Source: Chara braunii (lineage: Eukaryota; Streptophyta; Charophyceae; Charales; Characeae). Taken from it: a DNA stretch of 49,502 bases. Where the stretch lies: positions 1,348,672-1,398,173 of the forward strand of contig BFEA01000362.1 in NCBI GenBank assembly GCA_003427395.1, in the 5' to 3' direction. The position numbers were made by a program, and so were the translations under genes. Below are positions 10,015 through 20,997 of this stretch, piece by piece (the stretch's first letter is position 1; every line of letters starts with the position of its first letter). The notes under the pieces are model-generated. The model saw only the letters and a list, made by a program, of their open reading frames with translations, was not told the origin of the DNA and did not search any database.

Positions 10015-12389
10015 ATGGACCCCTCATCCAATTCAGAGGAGGAGCGCATTAGAGAGATGGCCCAAAACTGCTTTGAGGATGGGATTTTTCCCGAAGGGTT
10101 AGACCATGGATCATGCGTAACTGATGGGAGGACGGCAACGATTACACTCAACCCCGTATTGGATGATGTAGTACTCAAATGGTTGAAGGAAAGGACAGTT
10201 GTTGTCATTTTCCAAGGGGATGCGAGGGATTTGCCAAATAAAATTAAAGAAATGTTCATTCGTATTTATGAGAACGGTTGGTATGCTCACCCTAGTGTCA
10301 ACCCTTCACTGAAAAGGGGGAGGGTTAAATTTGAGGGTTCTAGCGTTTTTTCGTACGTCGCAACCACAAAGGATATCGCTGAGTTTATGATTCAGAAAGG
10401 GGCCGACACGATTGTGTTTAAGGACCCCCAAACTCCCGGGAGCCCTGACATTCGCTACTAAGTTTAATTTCGGCGTTGGTCAACAAAAAAGGAATTGGAT
10501 GATCTTCGAGCACAGGAAGCGGCAGGGAAATTGTGGGTTATGGCCATACGGGTTTCCCTTCGCGCCATGTTTTATCTTCATTGGGCGGTGGAAAACTCCA
10601 TGGCCAAGATCCTGAAAATGTACCCACTGCAGAAGGATAACCATTTCCCTAGATTGATGAATGTAAAAATGGACCTGGCCCCGGAGGCGAGGCAGTTGTG
10701 GAAGGAGAAATTGGAATTCGAAAAGGATGGGGAAGTTTTTAAACTTGAATTTGTATCCCAGGCAACGGGCTGGTGTAAGAAATGTAAGTGGTACTATCAT
10801 ACTGAAGATAGCACGGCCTGCCCACGACACCCACAGCATTACATGCACGCTCAGGGCAACGCTCAGGGATCTACTTTCATGGGGGGAGGGGTGGCATCGA
10901 AACAGAAGACTCAGCAACCTAGCTCTTCTCGATCCTTTCCGGCTGTGGCCCGGTCCCCTCGTCCCCCATCGTCGACAACTTTTAGTCCATTTGGCATCCC
11001 TGCGCTGGCAGGACTGCCTCAACCACAGCATGCTAACCAGCCGAACATTCCTATGCCAAGATCCACATCCGGGCCGACCCAAGGGGCGTTTCCTCAGTTT
11101 GTAGTAACCCAACAGTTTCAGGGAGCCTTTCGGCGCCCGTCTCTGGTGACCCCTACTGGCCCAGTGCCTGCAGTCCCACCTGGGTTTCAGTTCTGTCCTT
11201 CCTATGTATCGCCAGGGTTTGGGGTGCAATTGGGACCGCGGCTAAGTAATGGGAAATTCTATATGTCTGGGCCAATAATGCGGGGGGGATCTCCAACGTT
11301 CAGTGGCGGCAGATCTAATCCAATCTATGAACCAGAACCGCCACCCCCAGGGGTGTCATTCACTTCACCCCCGAACAGTCCCACACGGTCTCAGCAAATA
11401 CCACAGCAGCAACAACAGCTGCAGGGCAAGGGGACCGGAGGGCCTACGCCCACGCCAATGATGCCGGCCACCTCCCAGCAGATGTCGGCTGGGTTCCATC
11501 AAATGCCGGCCGCTTCTCATCAAATGTCGGCCGGGGTTCAACAAAACCCGGCAGTGTCTCATCACTCGGGGCCAGGAGTCATACCGCCAGGAAGTGGGGT
11601 AGGATATACTCCTGCAATGACCCAGGGTAACTCGTTTCTGCAAACCAATGCTTCGGAGGGGGCAGCGGGGGGCGTGGTATCCTCTGCTTCGGACGGTGCA
11701 GCGGGGGGATTAACAGAGCAGCTCCCTCTGAGAGGTAGCAAGTGCCCGGCAAAGCAACGGTGCACTCAGTTAGATGGACTAGATGCGGAGAAATCCTCCC
11801 GCTCGTTTGGCTTCTCCGACGGGGAGTCGTCCGCCTCATCTGTCGTACCTGCAGCTGAAACTCTGTAGAATCTGAATTTGGACCCAGGGAAGGAACCCGA
11901 CATGGCCAATGGCATCGACATGGCCTCAATTCCCAAAGAACTAATTAACTCCTCCAAAAGAATAGTGCCGATTATTTGTATTCCTGATACGCAGGGGGTG
12001 TTAGTTATGGGATTTGATAAGGGTAACAGATGTGTGGGCTAGCCTCCTTTTCCACGGAGTCACCGCCGAATAATGAGACGATTTTGGACTGTGTAAAGAG
12101 ATTGTTGAGGAACAGATTCCCTTGCCGTGTTGTTCCGAATGTCACAATGGGGAGAGCAGTTTGCCAACATCCGGCAGGGGTGTGCCACCGCCTCTACGTC
12201 CCGTATGTGGACCTTCGCCTCCCTCCTGATGCCTTCCCAGTGCTTGAAAGTGAAGGTGTAGTCTGGGTCCCCGACAGATGGTTTGATAAGATGGACAATC
12301 TAAACCTGAAAAGTATCTTCTTGGAAGATGGCCTTTCAACTAATTTCGTTGCTGAATGCAATTGGAAATTACGTGGTAGGAACTTGTGA
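10015..12389 (+). pseudogene. LINE ORF1 (gag-like RNA-binding protein), interrupted
   Basis: Starts at ATG 10015 in a good context (AAAATGG). The first 148 codons include a VVVIFQGDARDL strand and a basic RGRVKF segment, resembling the N-terminal domain of plant LINE ORF1 (DUF4283-like, by pattern only). After stops at 10459 and 10465 the same frame resumes. It has a zinc knuckle of the form C-x2-C-x4-H-x6-C (WCKKCKWYYH, C six residues later), then a Pro/Gln/Ser-rich low-complexity region with repeated QQMSAG/HQMPA units and two GAAGG repeats. A TAG at 11866 and a frameshift near 12030 separate a last conserved block containing LPPDAFPVL and VWVPDRWFDK. ORF1 proteins coat LINE RNA and carry nucleic-acid chaperone activity in the L1 family. 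Confidence 0.75.
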
Positions 12390-12529
12390 TCTCCCTTTTT
12401 CAGAGACAACCTAACTACTCAGTGGACTGCCCCCCGGGAAGTGGCTGAGATGGGTCGAAGAAGGAAAATCCCAGGGGGTGCGAGGGGAACTGGTCAAATC
12501 CATAAACATTGCGACCAGACCCAGGGGAC

Positions 12530-15500
12530 ATGAACCAGATTCCACTGATATCATGGAATGTTAGGGGGCTGGGGGATAACAATGGGAAAGAAAAGCGAGG
12601 GCGTTTGAAAGCATTGATACATTCCAAAAGGGCGGAAATTGTTTGTCTGCAAGAAACTAAGTTGGATTCAGACAAGATAGCAGCACTGGGTAAATGGTGG
12701 GATGGCCCACAACTGTGGGCGCCGGCAGATGGCACGAAAGGCGGCACGACAATCTTATTTCACCGAAATTTGGACATGCATAGATAATTGGGGCAGGTGG
12801 GTTTGGGTAAAAGGGATCATCGCAGAGGAATCATGGGCAATAATGTCTGTGTATGCACCGTCAGATAGGCGCGAGCGGTTACGCTTCCTAGCTGAATTGG
12901 GAGAAGTGATTCTGGATGTAGACAACCTGATCCTTGCCAGGGATTGGAACACTGTTCTAAACTCGGGCATTGATACTCTGACGAATAGACCGATTCGCAC
13001 GGACGCCAGACTCTTGATGGCCTTAATGGAAAAGATGGGACTGGTGGATGCCTTTCGGGTGACAGACCCCAATGATTATGGTTTCACCTGGCATCCGGCC
13101 AGGAGACTGCGTACTACTCCAGGTCCGGTGAACGTAAGTCAGAAGAGTCAACGTCGCATTGATATGGTGCTGGTTAGAGCCTTAGCATGGGACTCATTAC
13201 TTTCAATCTCGATAGAAGCATATCCTATGTCTGATCATTATCCCTTGTTCGCTCGCTTCGCACCAGGCCCATGCTACGATAGGAAACGTGGTTACTTCAG
13301 ACTCAACACCGAGAATCTGGAGGACTCAGGTATAAATAAGTGGGTGCGGGATCAGAATGCAGCATGACAGTCCACTAAGGATGTTTTCCCAACAAAAGGG
13401 GAATGGCTTACTACCGGGTTAAGGGTAATATCTAAAGGTCTAGCTGTCCTATTTACAATCAAAACCTACCAGAGGAACAAAGAGGAACGCACTTGCAAGC
13501 AGAAGATCGAGGAGGCAGAAAAGGAGCTAGGCAAACACCCGGTATCAGATGTCTTCTGGACCAGAGAGCGTACTAGATGGCCCTTGAAATGGGAGGAAAT
13601 ACAGATAAGGAAACAAAAAGTATGGCAGGACAGATGCAGGATTAAGGGGATGTCCAAATTATACAATATGTCCAAGGAGATATTTGCGTTAGTAAACAGA
13701 CAGAACACAGAGCACCGTATGATGAAAGAACTCGCTCATCCGTTCGATACAAATCTCCGCAAAAGTTCAGAAACAGCCCGGAAGTGACATCCTCACTTCA
13801 CGTAAGCCTCCTGAGGAGGCAGATTCCAACCTATCTCTGTCTTCAACCTTTTGGTTTTATACTACAACGCGTATCCCTTGGGAAGGCAGACTTGTGCAGG
13901 ATAGACCAATATCCTTCGAAGAGCTAACTTACGCAGTCAATCAGATGGCGAAAGGCAAGGCCCCAGGGGAGGATGGGCTCCCTGTTGATTTTTTTCTGCT
14001 ATTCTGGGACCTTTTCTGCAATGATCTGGTTCAGATGTACAATGACGCCTTATTATGAGAGAAACTTCCCCCGAGTCTGACGAAAGGTATCATTGCATTG
14101 CTGTATAAGAAAGGCGACAAGAGTAATATCCGCAACTGGCGTCCGATCTCTCTTCTGAATACAACCTACAAATTCTTGGCGAAATCCTTGGCGATCAGGT
14201 TGGCAGCATACCTACCTCGCTTGGTCGGGGTGGACCAGGGAGCTTTTGTCAAAGGTAGGTCAATCTTAGACAACATTGTCACAGTAATCGAGTCAATGGA
14301 AATAATTACGGAGGAAAATCTAGATGTGACGGTCCTACCTTGGATTTAGAGAAAGCTTATGACAGGGTTAGTTGGGCGTTTGTTTTGACTACTCTTAGGC
14401 ACATGGGCCTGGGCCCTAACTTCTGCGCATGGGTGAAAGTGCTGTATTTTCACGCATCAGCTTCTGTCATGATCAATGGAAGGATCTCACCGCCCTTTCC
14501 GCTGACTCGTTCACTACGACAAGGTTGCCCTTTGGCACCGCTCCTATTCGTCCTACAAACGGATGTGTTGCTTAATAATGTGAGGAATAAACCCGTATGT
14601 TGTTGGTTTACGAACTCGACATCAGCAGCAATTCAAGGGAAGCGCCCTTGCTGACGATCTTACAATAGTATCTAGAAATACGGTAAGTTCGCTAACTGCA
14701 GTTAGGGAGACCTTAGTAGAGTATTGTCTCTTATGCGAAGCTCAAGTAAACTGGTCAAAGTCAGTTTTTTTCCTGCCCGAACAATATGGGATCTGTGTGG
14801 ATTTTGGTATGAAGAAGATTCCGGTTGATTCCGCGGAGAGATTCTTGGGAGTGCAGGTCTCTCTGCACAATTGCGCTGAGTCACAAGACAAGATGCTCCT
14901 TGCCAAAGTAGAACAAAGAATATTAAAATGGAAATCAGTGTTCGGTCTCTCACTGTTTGGCAGGTCACTGGTCTTGAATGCCTTAGTTTTCTCCCAGTTG
15001 TGGCACGCAGGCACAGTCAGGCCTTTTGGGAAGAAGTCGGCGCAACTTATTAGGTCGGTGTCTGCAAAATACATCTGGAAACCGGAAGCGGAGGAAGGGC
15101 AGGGACACATGTCGAAACTGTCCTGGGACAAGGTCACAACGACGAAGGAGGAGGGGGGCCTGGCCATATTAGACCCAATGCGCCAAAACAAAGCCCTCCT
15201 CTGCAAATGGTCCGTCAAGGCAGTCCTAGACACAGAGAATCGTAGCTGGGTGGCCCTAGCAGAGTATATCCTAGCTAAAGATTGGGGTTTGTACATTGGG
15301 GAGGACGTGTGGTTGCTTATGACACTGCGAGCATATCAGCGACGGAAACCAAAGTCCCCTTTCTGGAATGGCGTTATTCAGGCCTGGCGTTCACTAGCCC
15401 TAGGGCCCATCAGAGCTCCACGGTCTCATGATGAAGTACTTCGGCATCCCTTATTTGAGAATGCTGGCATCAAGAATCAAGACAGGCAGACATTTGCAAT

Positions 15501-16752
15501 TACCGGCAGAGGGAATTTTGGCAGGGCATGGGTGGAAAGGGGAGTGCTCAGGGTTGAAGATATGTGGGACGATTCGCGTAAGACTTGGTGGAGTGCGGAG
15601 GAATTGCGGGAGAAGTTAGGAAGATTTTGGCACGTGGAAGCAAGAAGAGAAGCTCCGATTCAAGCTATCCCAGACAGATGGAAGCAATTGTTGGGGGTGG
15701 AAACGGAGGAGGGGCAGTGGTATCGACCTGCCCTGAGTCTAGGTGGCGATCTTCAAATTTATAAGAAGACTGGCCAAGGGAAAGTGGAGGTGTGGGAGCG
15801 ATGCAAGATAGAAGGTATCACCTTGAGCACTCTGGTGTTCAAAGAGGAGAGGGAACTGTCGACATCTTGCCTATTGGAGGAAGTCAGAATCTTTATGCAA
15901 TTCTCAGTTGCAGGACCTCTTCAACCGGTATTGCATATGGGCGGTACCCCGGTACGTCAGATGCGGTTGGATATTGGTCAGTATGGCTGGCCGAAATCAA
16001 AAGGCCGGTTGAAACTTCATCAATACACACCTGAAGTGGGCATGATATCGCAGCGGCTTGAGGGAAGCACGACTCGGAAAATTCAGGAAGCTCTCCATGT
16101 ATCTGCTACAGGTTCAACCCTGTCCGTCGAATATTACAAGGAGAAGTGGAAAGTATGTCAGAGATTACCGAGTAAAAAGATGTCCTCAGTAGTGTGGCTG
16201 ATTACCCATGCCGCTCCACTAGACGCAGTGGCATTATTCTGCAGAGGAATGGACGTGGATGTGAGATGTGCAAGATGTCATATACATCCCGAAGATTCAA
16301 CACATATGTGGGGAACCTGCCCTCTGTTATTCCGAATATGGAAGTGGTGGGCCTACCACTGGAAGGCAATGGGCGGCCCAGCAGATGTGGAATGGGATCT
16401 GAAATGAGCAATAACTGGGCAACTTAGATTGCCGTTGCAAAGTGGTAAAGGGTGGGGATATGTAGCCACTGCAATTCGGTCACTGGTAATCTGGTGGATG
16501 TGGAAAGCGAGGAACCCCGTTCTTTTTCAACGCAAGTATTTCTCTGATTCAGCGTTGAAGAGTGGTATGAAGACCACACTCAAGCACATGATTACGGTGG
16601 ACTGGAGGAACAAAGTTTTGACACGGACAGGGGAAGGACGACACAAAGCGAGACTGTGGTTCCTGCGTTCATGGGCTAAAAAAAAACGACTGGTGGCTGT
16701 CTCAGTGACAATAGGGAGATTAGTGTTTTCCCCATGGTTGAGAATAAATTAG
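12530..16752 (+). pseudogene. LINE ORF2: APE endonuclease, reverse transcriptase, zf-RVT; several frameshifts and stops
   Basis: The endonuclease begins ISWNVRGLG, with QETK, VYAPSD, DWN, RIDMVLV and SDHYPL, the ordered APE motifs. A frameshift lies at about 12770-12785 and a TGA at 13365. Reverse transcriptase: KGKAPGEDGLPVDFF, then a TGA (14056), then NWRPISLLNTTYKF, DQGAFVKGRSILDN, a frameshift (about 14330-14345), DLEKAYDRVSW, RQGCPLAPLLF, another frameshift, then ALADDLTIVS as the catalytic box near 14650. The remaining frame (to 16405) carries WCF-like thumb sequence and a C-terminal zinc motif CARCHIHPEDSTHMWGTC. A TGA at 16405 splits off the last 115 codons. Function in the family: nicks target DNA and copies the element RNA into it. 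Noted substitutions: L in place of F/Y before ADD, and ARDWN in place of GDFN. Confidence 0.85.
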
Positions 16753-17120
16753 TCAGATTTAATGGCATCATTGGATCTACTGGGGTTTTTAAGGGTCCGG
16801 GCTCTGGGTTTCTGGGGGAAGAAGGTTAAGGCGGAATCGACCTATCACTCGGTGGTTCCTTATGCCTTATCAGACGGGGCAATATCTAGGGTGGGGGTCT
16901 GTGTAAGGGCCAATGGGGCCGATCATTTTCGAGTGAGTTGTTTGTCGGTTTTGTTTGTTGGCCAAGTTGGTCTGGCCTTGCTTCTATATCCTTTCGTTTT
17001 GTGTGTCGGTTTGGTCTGGCAAAACAACTCTGTTCTTGAATCCGGGTAGAATTGTGAGGTCCCCGGCCTTGGTATTGTCACAACTAATAAATACATTGAT
17101 GCCAAAAAAAAAAAAAAAAA
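16753..17120 (+). promoter_or_regulatory. LINE 3' UTR with conserved tail motif, AATAAA and poly(A)
   Basis: AATTGTGAGGTCCCCGGCCT starts at 17050. AATAAA follows at about 17087 and a pure A run at 17104-17120. The tail motif is found near other A- or T-tracts in the window, consistent with the 3' end that the element's reverse transcriptase recognises. Confidence 0.75.
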
Positions 17121-17651
17121 TTGTTGTTTCGAAGTTTGGCAGCAAAAATGCCGTCCGTTCGAAGTTTTCCTTTGCAAAAATAGAGGTTTCGTTGCAGCTT
17201 TATGGGGTTCCGGTAGTTTGTCAGCAAAAATACCGTGTTTTGCCCAGTTTCACAGCGAAGGACCCCTAGGCCCCTGGCCTCAGCCTCAGGGACTCAGCGT
17301 TCAGGCCTGAGGCACTGAGCTTTTTTTTTTTCTTTTTTTTTTTTCCCGTGGGCGTGGCTGAGGCATCTCGGCCGTGGCCACGCCGAGATGCCTCGGCCAC
17401 GTTTCTTGTTCTTTTTTTTTATCTTTTTTTTTTCCGGCCGTGGCCAACAACGCTGAGTGCCTCAAGCCAGAACGCTGAGTCCCTAAGTCCCTGAGGCCAG
17501 AGGCCTAGCGGTCCTTTGCCGTGAAACTAGGCAAAACGCGGTATTTTTCCTGACAAACTATGCGAACGCGATAAAGCTGCAACGAAACCTCTGTTTTTGC
17601 AAAGGAAACTTCGAACGGACAACATTTTGCTGCCAAATTCGAAACAACAAT
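17120..17651. mobile_element. MITE with about 200-bp terminal inverted repeats
   Basis: The left end ATTGTTGTTTCGAA... and the right end ...TTCGAAACAACAAT are inverted copies that stay alignable for about 200 bp each, sharing for example GTCCGTTCGAAG, GAGGTTTCGTTGCAGCTTTA and TAGTTTGTCAG. The centre holds interrupted poly(T) and a strong palindrome, GGCATCTCGGCCGTGG with its complement, at about 17361-17397. There is no coding capacity. It starts exactly where the LINE poly(A) ends, so either the LINE inserted at its edge or the MITE landed in the A tract. Confidence 0.85.
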
Positions 17652-18277
17652 ATTTTTGCTATTAACCCATTGTCGGGTCGAAAATGTCGTGGATACCCCT
17701 GATCGGTATTAGCGGGTTCTATGACCAACACGGGTGTGAGTGTGAGCGCGAGAGGGTTGTGTGTGGTGTGTGGGAGCCTGAGAGTGTTGGCAATAGCCTC
17801 TGCTGCTACTCGTTGAAGGGTGGGGGACGATGAGGAGGGAGGCACAACTACAGACAGGTCTCGGTCTTTGTGTTAGCCAGACCCCCACTGGGGCCCCAAC
17901 CCTATACCCTAACCATTAGGGGCAAGGGGCAACATGAAATCTCCACTTCACAGAGAGAGGAAAACTATGCTTGCAAGGGTCCCCTCTAGATAGTCTTAGG
18001 AGTAGGTAGTGGAAGGTAAAGAAACAGAAGTTGAGAGAAGAATATAGAAAAAAAGGGGAAAAAAAGATGGCACCACTTTTAAACACATAGGGCGAACGGA
18101 AAGAGTCGGCAGGAATGGATCAACCGCCATCTGGAACACTGGCGAAAAGCCAGATGCCTGTTTGAAAAGGAAGAAGGTTGCACAGAGGTGAAGTTCAGAC
18201 TTCTGCAAGCGGGTCTGAACAACATCTCCCAGATCAAAGTAATCGAAGGTAAAAAAAGGGATATTGTTAGCCACGCC
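17652..18277. other. No gene seen
   Basis: Contains a GTGTG-rich patch (17733-17775). Short open frames have no recognisable domain. Confidence 0.5.
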
Positions 18278-18377
18278 AGGGCTAGGTCCCACTTGCACGA
18301 ATTAAGATTTACTGACCGTAGATAGCAAAGATCAACGACCGAAATCTCCTAATTTGCGCAATAGGGACATTGGCCCC
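18278..18377. mobile_element. Miniature inverted-repeat element, about 100 bp (copy 2)
   Basis: Same family as 2840-2938: shared core ATCAACGACCGAAATCTCCT and matched ends (left AGGGCTAGGTCCCACTTGCA; right reversed GGGGCCAATGTCCCTATTGC). The ends have diverged from copy 1 but remain partly complementary to each other. Confidence 0.65.
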
Positions 18378-18411
18378 GACTGATGCTGCCGAGATAACAC
18401 GGGGTTGATTC

Positions 18412-18495
18412 TTTTTTTTTTTTTTTTTTTTGAGAAGTTGGTCACCTTTGTTACCAATAACAGAAGTTCAGAAGAGGCCGGGGACCTCACAATTC
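18412..18495 (-). mobile_element. Minus-strand LINE 3' tail (tail motif plus poly(A))
   Basis: Reading the minus strand, AATTGTGAGGTCCCCGGCCT (18494-18475) is followed about 43 bases later by a 20-base poly(A), seen as T at 18412-18431. There is no coding part, so this is an extremely 5'-truncated copy of the LINE family whose long member ends at 17120. Confidence 0.6.
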
Positions 18496-18926
18496 AACCT
18501 TGATGAACATACTGGGGCCATTACCCAGCTTCGGCAGAACTCGGTACGGGGTCCAGTGTCCCATTAACTCACTCTGTAATCTCAAAGAAGCTTCTCAAAA
18601 AAATTCTCCTGAAGAGCAGTAAAAAGGTATGAATATATGTCCAGCAACCTAGGGGCATAGGGGCTCGTTAGACTCTCCTATTGAAATCCTCTAGTAAAAG
18701 GAAATTTTTTTTTTGGTTCAAAAGGAAATTTATGCCTTTCGTTCCACCTGTCCTCGAGGATGTCGCCCGAGGATATTTCCTTCAAATGATGTCAGAAAAG
18801 AAAAAAGAAAAAAGAACAAAATCAAATATGTTTGAGGCCTTCAGCCAATAGGGTGCCGCCACGATCCAGATTCTCGTTCGTAACGTCTCTCTAAGCATGT
18901 GCCTGCTCCTCTCCGTGAAACGCGGA
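18496..18926. other. Dispersed-repeat fragment, no gene
   Basis: Includes GGGGCCATTACCCAGCTTCGGC at 18514, the first of three copies of a box repeated at about 19697 and 20631. Nothing coding is evident. Confidence 0.4.
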
Positions 18927-18972
18927 TTCCTTTTGCCCAAGGGACCTCGTAAGGTCCCTAAGGCAAAAGGAA
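18927..18972. repeat. Near-perfect 46-nt hairpin
   Basis: TTCCTTTTGCC-CAAGGGACCT, loop CGTA, then AGGTCCCTAAGGCAAAAGGAA: about 21 base pairs with one bulged position. It could be a transposon end remnant or a small-RNA precursor; sequence alone cannot decide. Confidence 0.8.
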
Positions 18973-19312
18973 GAAATGACAGGGGAATCCTCGGAGCCCA
19001 AGGAATTTCCTTCGGAGTGTTTTCACTTTTTTTTCCGACTGCATCCCCGAGGATATGTAGAACGAACAATTCCTTGGGGACTTTATACGCCCGAGGAGTG
19101 TCTAACGAGCCTCATACTCACATGGCGAACCCAAAGCTGCAAAATATGCAGATTTTGGATGGCCGATTTGAGGTTTTGGGTATGGTTCACGTCACACTGC
19201 TGTACCATTTCAGATGGGACAAGGTCGCGGCCGTCTCGAGAAATGGGGATTTGGCTGAAGAACTTTTGTGAACGAATTTTTTCCAATTTTTAAAGAAGAT
19301 GCAAAAAAAAAA

Positions 19313-19354
19313 AAGGAAATTTGTGGTCACCTCCAGAGGTGACCGCAAAATCCT
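19313..19354. repeat. Second strong hairpin
   Basis: GGTCACCTC, CA loop, GAGGTGACC is a perfect 9-bp stem. The flanks AAGGAAATTTGT and GCAAAATCCTT extend it imperfectly to about 20 bp. Confidence 0.75.
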
Positions 19355-19546
19355 TTGCCCCGTGGCTTCTCAGGCCGCTGACAAATGGGCACTGGAATAG
19401 TACATTTGCGGATTTGGTAGATCTGTGTGACTAGCCTTTTCTCCTTTTTCTTGGGATTTTGGGATTATAGGTCCCCGTGTGAGTATGCCCTAAGATGGTT
19501 TCAAATGCATTTCCGAACGGGAAGCACCAGAGCTGAGAAACCAGCC

Positions 19547-19550
<4 letters not shown>

Positions 19551-19577
<27 letters not shown>

Positions 19578-19578
19578 T
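19551..19578. repeat. Poly(T), 28 bases
   Basis: Uninterrupted T run next to a GGGCCATTACC repeat. On the minus strand this reads as the A tail of a small retroposon. Confidence 0.9.
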
Positions 19579-19689
19579 CGATGTTCTTTCTTTTGGGGGG
19601 GAGCACAAATGCTCAAGTCTATTCGTGAGGAGCAACACATACTGGGAACCGGGCCCAGCGTCCCATACAAAATTATACAAATAATTTGA

Positions 19690-20150
19690 AATACCAGGGC
19701 CATTACCTGGCTTTGGCTAAGAACAACATGAGAACTATGAAAAAAGTTCAGGAAAATTTAGGAAAACATGGATAACTGCTAACCTATTGCTAGGCTACTG
19801 AAGCAGCATTTGCTAGGTCTAAACGGAAAGCCACAGAAGCCCTTTCAATGCTCAAAACCTCTGGATCACCAACAAAACATTCTAAGATTCTCTAACACTG
19901 TCTTATTCCCTGCGGAGCTCTCCCAGGCCTCATACCCCCACCCTAGTAGGTTACAGAGCAACACAACTCACCCCAGCTCCGGCCAGCGTTGTACCGACAG
20001 CAACCCTTGGTTTTGCTTTGGAATGCCCGGCCCAAGGCATCCCCACATCTCTCTACCAGGCCTCACGCTCCTGCTATCAATAGGTTACAGGGAAACCCCT
20101 TGCTCCAGCCAGCGTCATTCTGGCATCGAGAATCTGCAGATCCATGAATC
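19690..20150. repeat. Dispersed repeat unit, copy 1 (copy 2 at 20620-20997)
   Basis: Starts with CAGGGCCATTACCTGGCTTTGG and includes a C-rich segment (AGGCCTCATACCCCCACCC, ACTCACCCCAGCTCCGGCCA, CACATCTCTCTACCAGGCCT). The same boxes recur in order in copy 2. The open frames across it match between copies only because the DNA is repeated; no real protein is implied. Confidence 0.75.
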
Positions 20151-20156
20151 TACGTA

Positions 20157-20515
20157 GCACTGTGTTCGCGTTCGGAGGCGAACGCGAACATGTTCGCCCG
20201 AACGCGAACAAGCGCCCAAAATCCTTCGAACGCGAACATAAAAAATATTAAAAAAAAAAAAAAAAAAGTTCTCCAAAAAATCTGAAAAAAATATGTGTTA
20301 TGTAAAACAAGAATACAAGCAACTTTTGCTCTGGAGTCATGCTCAAAACCGTAGCCAATCATGAGTTAAAAATCAAAAACCGATTTTTTTATTTTTTTTA
20401 TTTTTTTTACGAAAAAAAATTACGTTCGCCCGAACATGTTCGCGACCTGTTCGCACGAACGCACGAACACGTTCGCACGAATGTGAAGGGGTGCGAACAC
20501 GTTTGCCATGCTATG
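20157..20515. repeat. GTTCG/CGAAC-rich fold-back element with AT-rich centre
   Basis: The two ends (20157-20235 and 20422-20515) each contain about nine GTTCG or CGAAC pentamers in both orientations, and the outer ends share GTGTTCGC in inverted orientation. The centre is A- and T-tract rich. The arms can pair with each other in many registers. It is inserted between the two dispersed repeat copies. Confidence 0.65.
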
Positions 20516-20619
20516 CAGCCATGAATATAACTTGAACAACATTAAAAAAACCTTAAAATGAGTTGTAAGAAATACCCAGAATCCTAACGCATTCTTTAGA
20601 CTTTTTTTTTTATAGATAT

Positions 20620-20997
20620 CAGGGCCATTACCCGGCTTCGGCTGAGAATCAATCTGAGAACTATTTGAAAAACTTCAAAAGAATTAAAGAAGAGGTTGAA
20701 AAAATAAAAATGACTACTGAGTTTTTTTCGAATGCTCAGAACCCCTAGACTCCCAAACCAAACTCTCTAAAATTGTTCAACACTGTATCATTCCCTCTCG
20801 AGCTCTTCCAGGCCTCACACCCTCACCCGGCTAGGTTACCGAGCAACACGACTCGCCCCAGCTCCAGCCAGCGTCGTCCCAACTGTTACCCTAGGTTGTC
20901 CATTGGAATGCCCACCCCAAAGCATCCCCAGCTCTCTCTACCAGGCCTCTCGCTCCTCCAATCCCTATGGGATTGTAATCTTAAATGTCTAAATTGA
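20620..20997. repeat. Dispersed repeat unit, copy 2
   Basis: CAGGGCCATTACCCGGCTTCGG at its start, then the same C-rich boxes as 19690-20150 (AGGCCTCACACCCTCACCC, ACTCGCCCCAGCTCCAGCCA, CAGCTCTCTCTACCAGGCCT). Confidence 0.75.

Larger units (their letters stand above)
10015..17120 (+). mobile_element. Nearly full-length L1-type LINE (non-LTR retrotransposon), decayed
   Basis: Order of parts: ORF1 nucleic-acid-binding protein (10015-12389), ORF2 endonuclease/reverse transcriptase (12530-16752), 3' UTR with AATAAA near 17087, and a 17-base poly(A) tract (17104-17120). This is the classical L1 layout in plants and green algae. Both ORFs are broken by stops and frameshifts, so this copy is not autonomous. 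The 5' end and target-site duplication were not resolved; the 3' side is replaced immediately by a MITE at 17120. Short copies of its 3' tail occur elsewhere in the window (2072, 18494 minus, 30234), so the family has been active here several times. Confidence 0.9.

Noticed and set aside
16762-17049. 95-codon frame in the LINE 3' UTR as a third LINE ORF
   Set aside because: The corresponding UTR of the truncated copy near 1.8 kb does not preserve it.
17900-17925. CCCTATACCCTAACC as a telomere-like repeat
   Set aside because: Only two imperfect units; chance.
19810-20997. Two similar open frames (19810-20157 and 20773-20997) as a duplicated gene
   Set aside because: Similarity extends to the DNA outside the frames and to shared non-coding boxes, so this is a dispersed repeat, not coding conservation.
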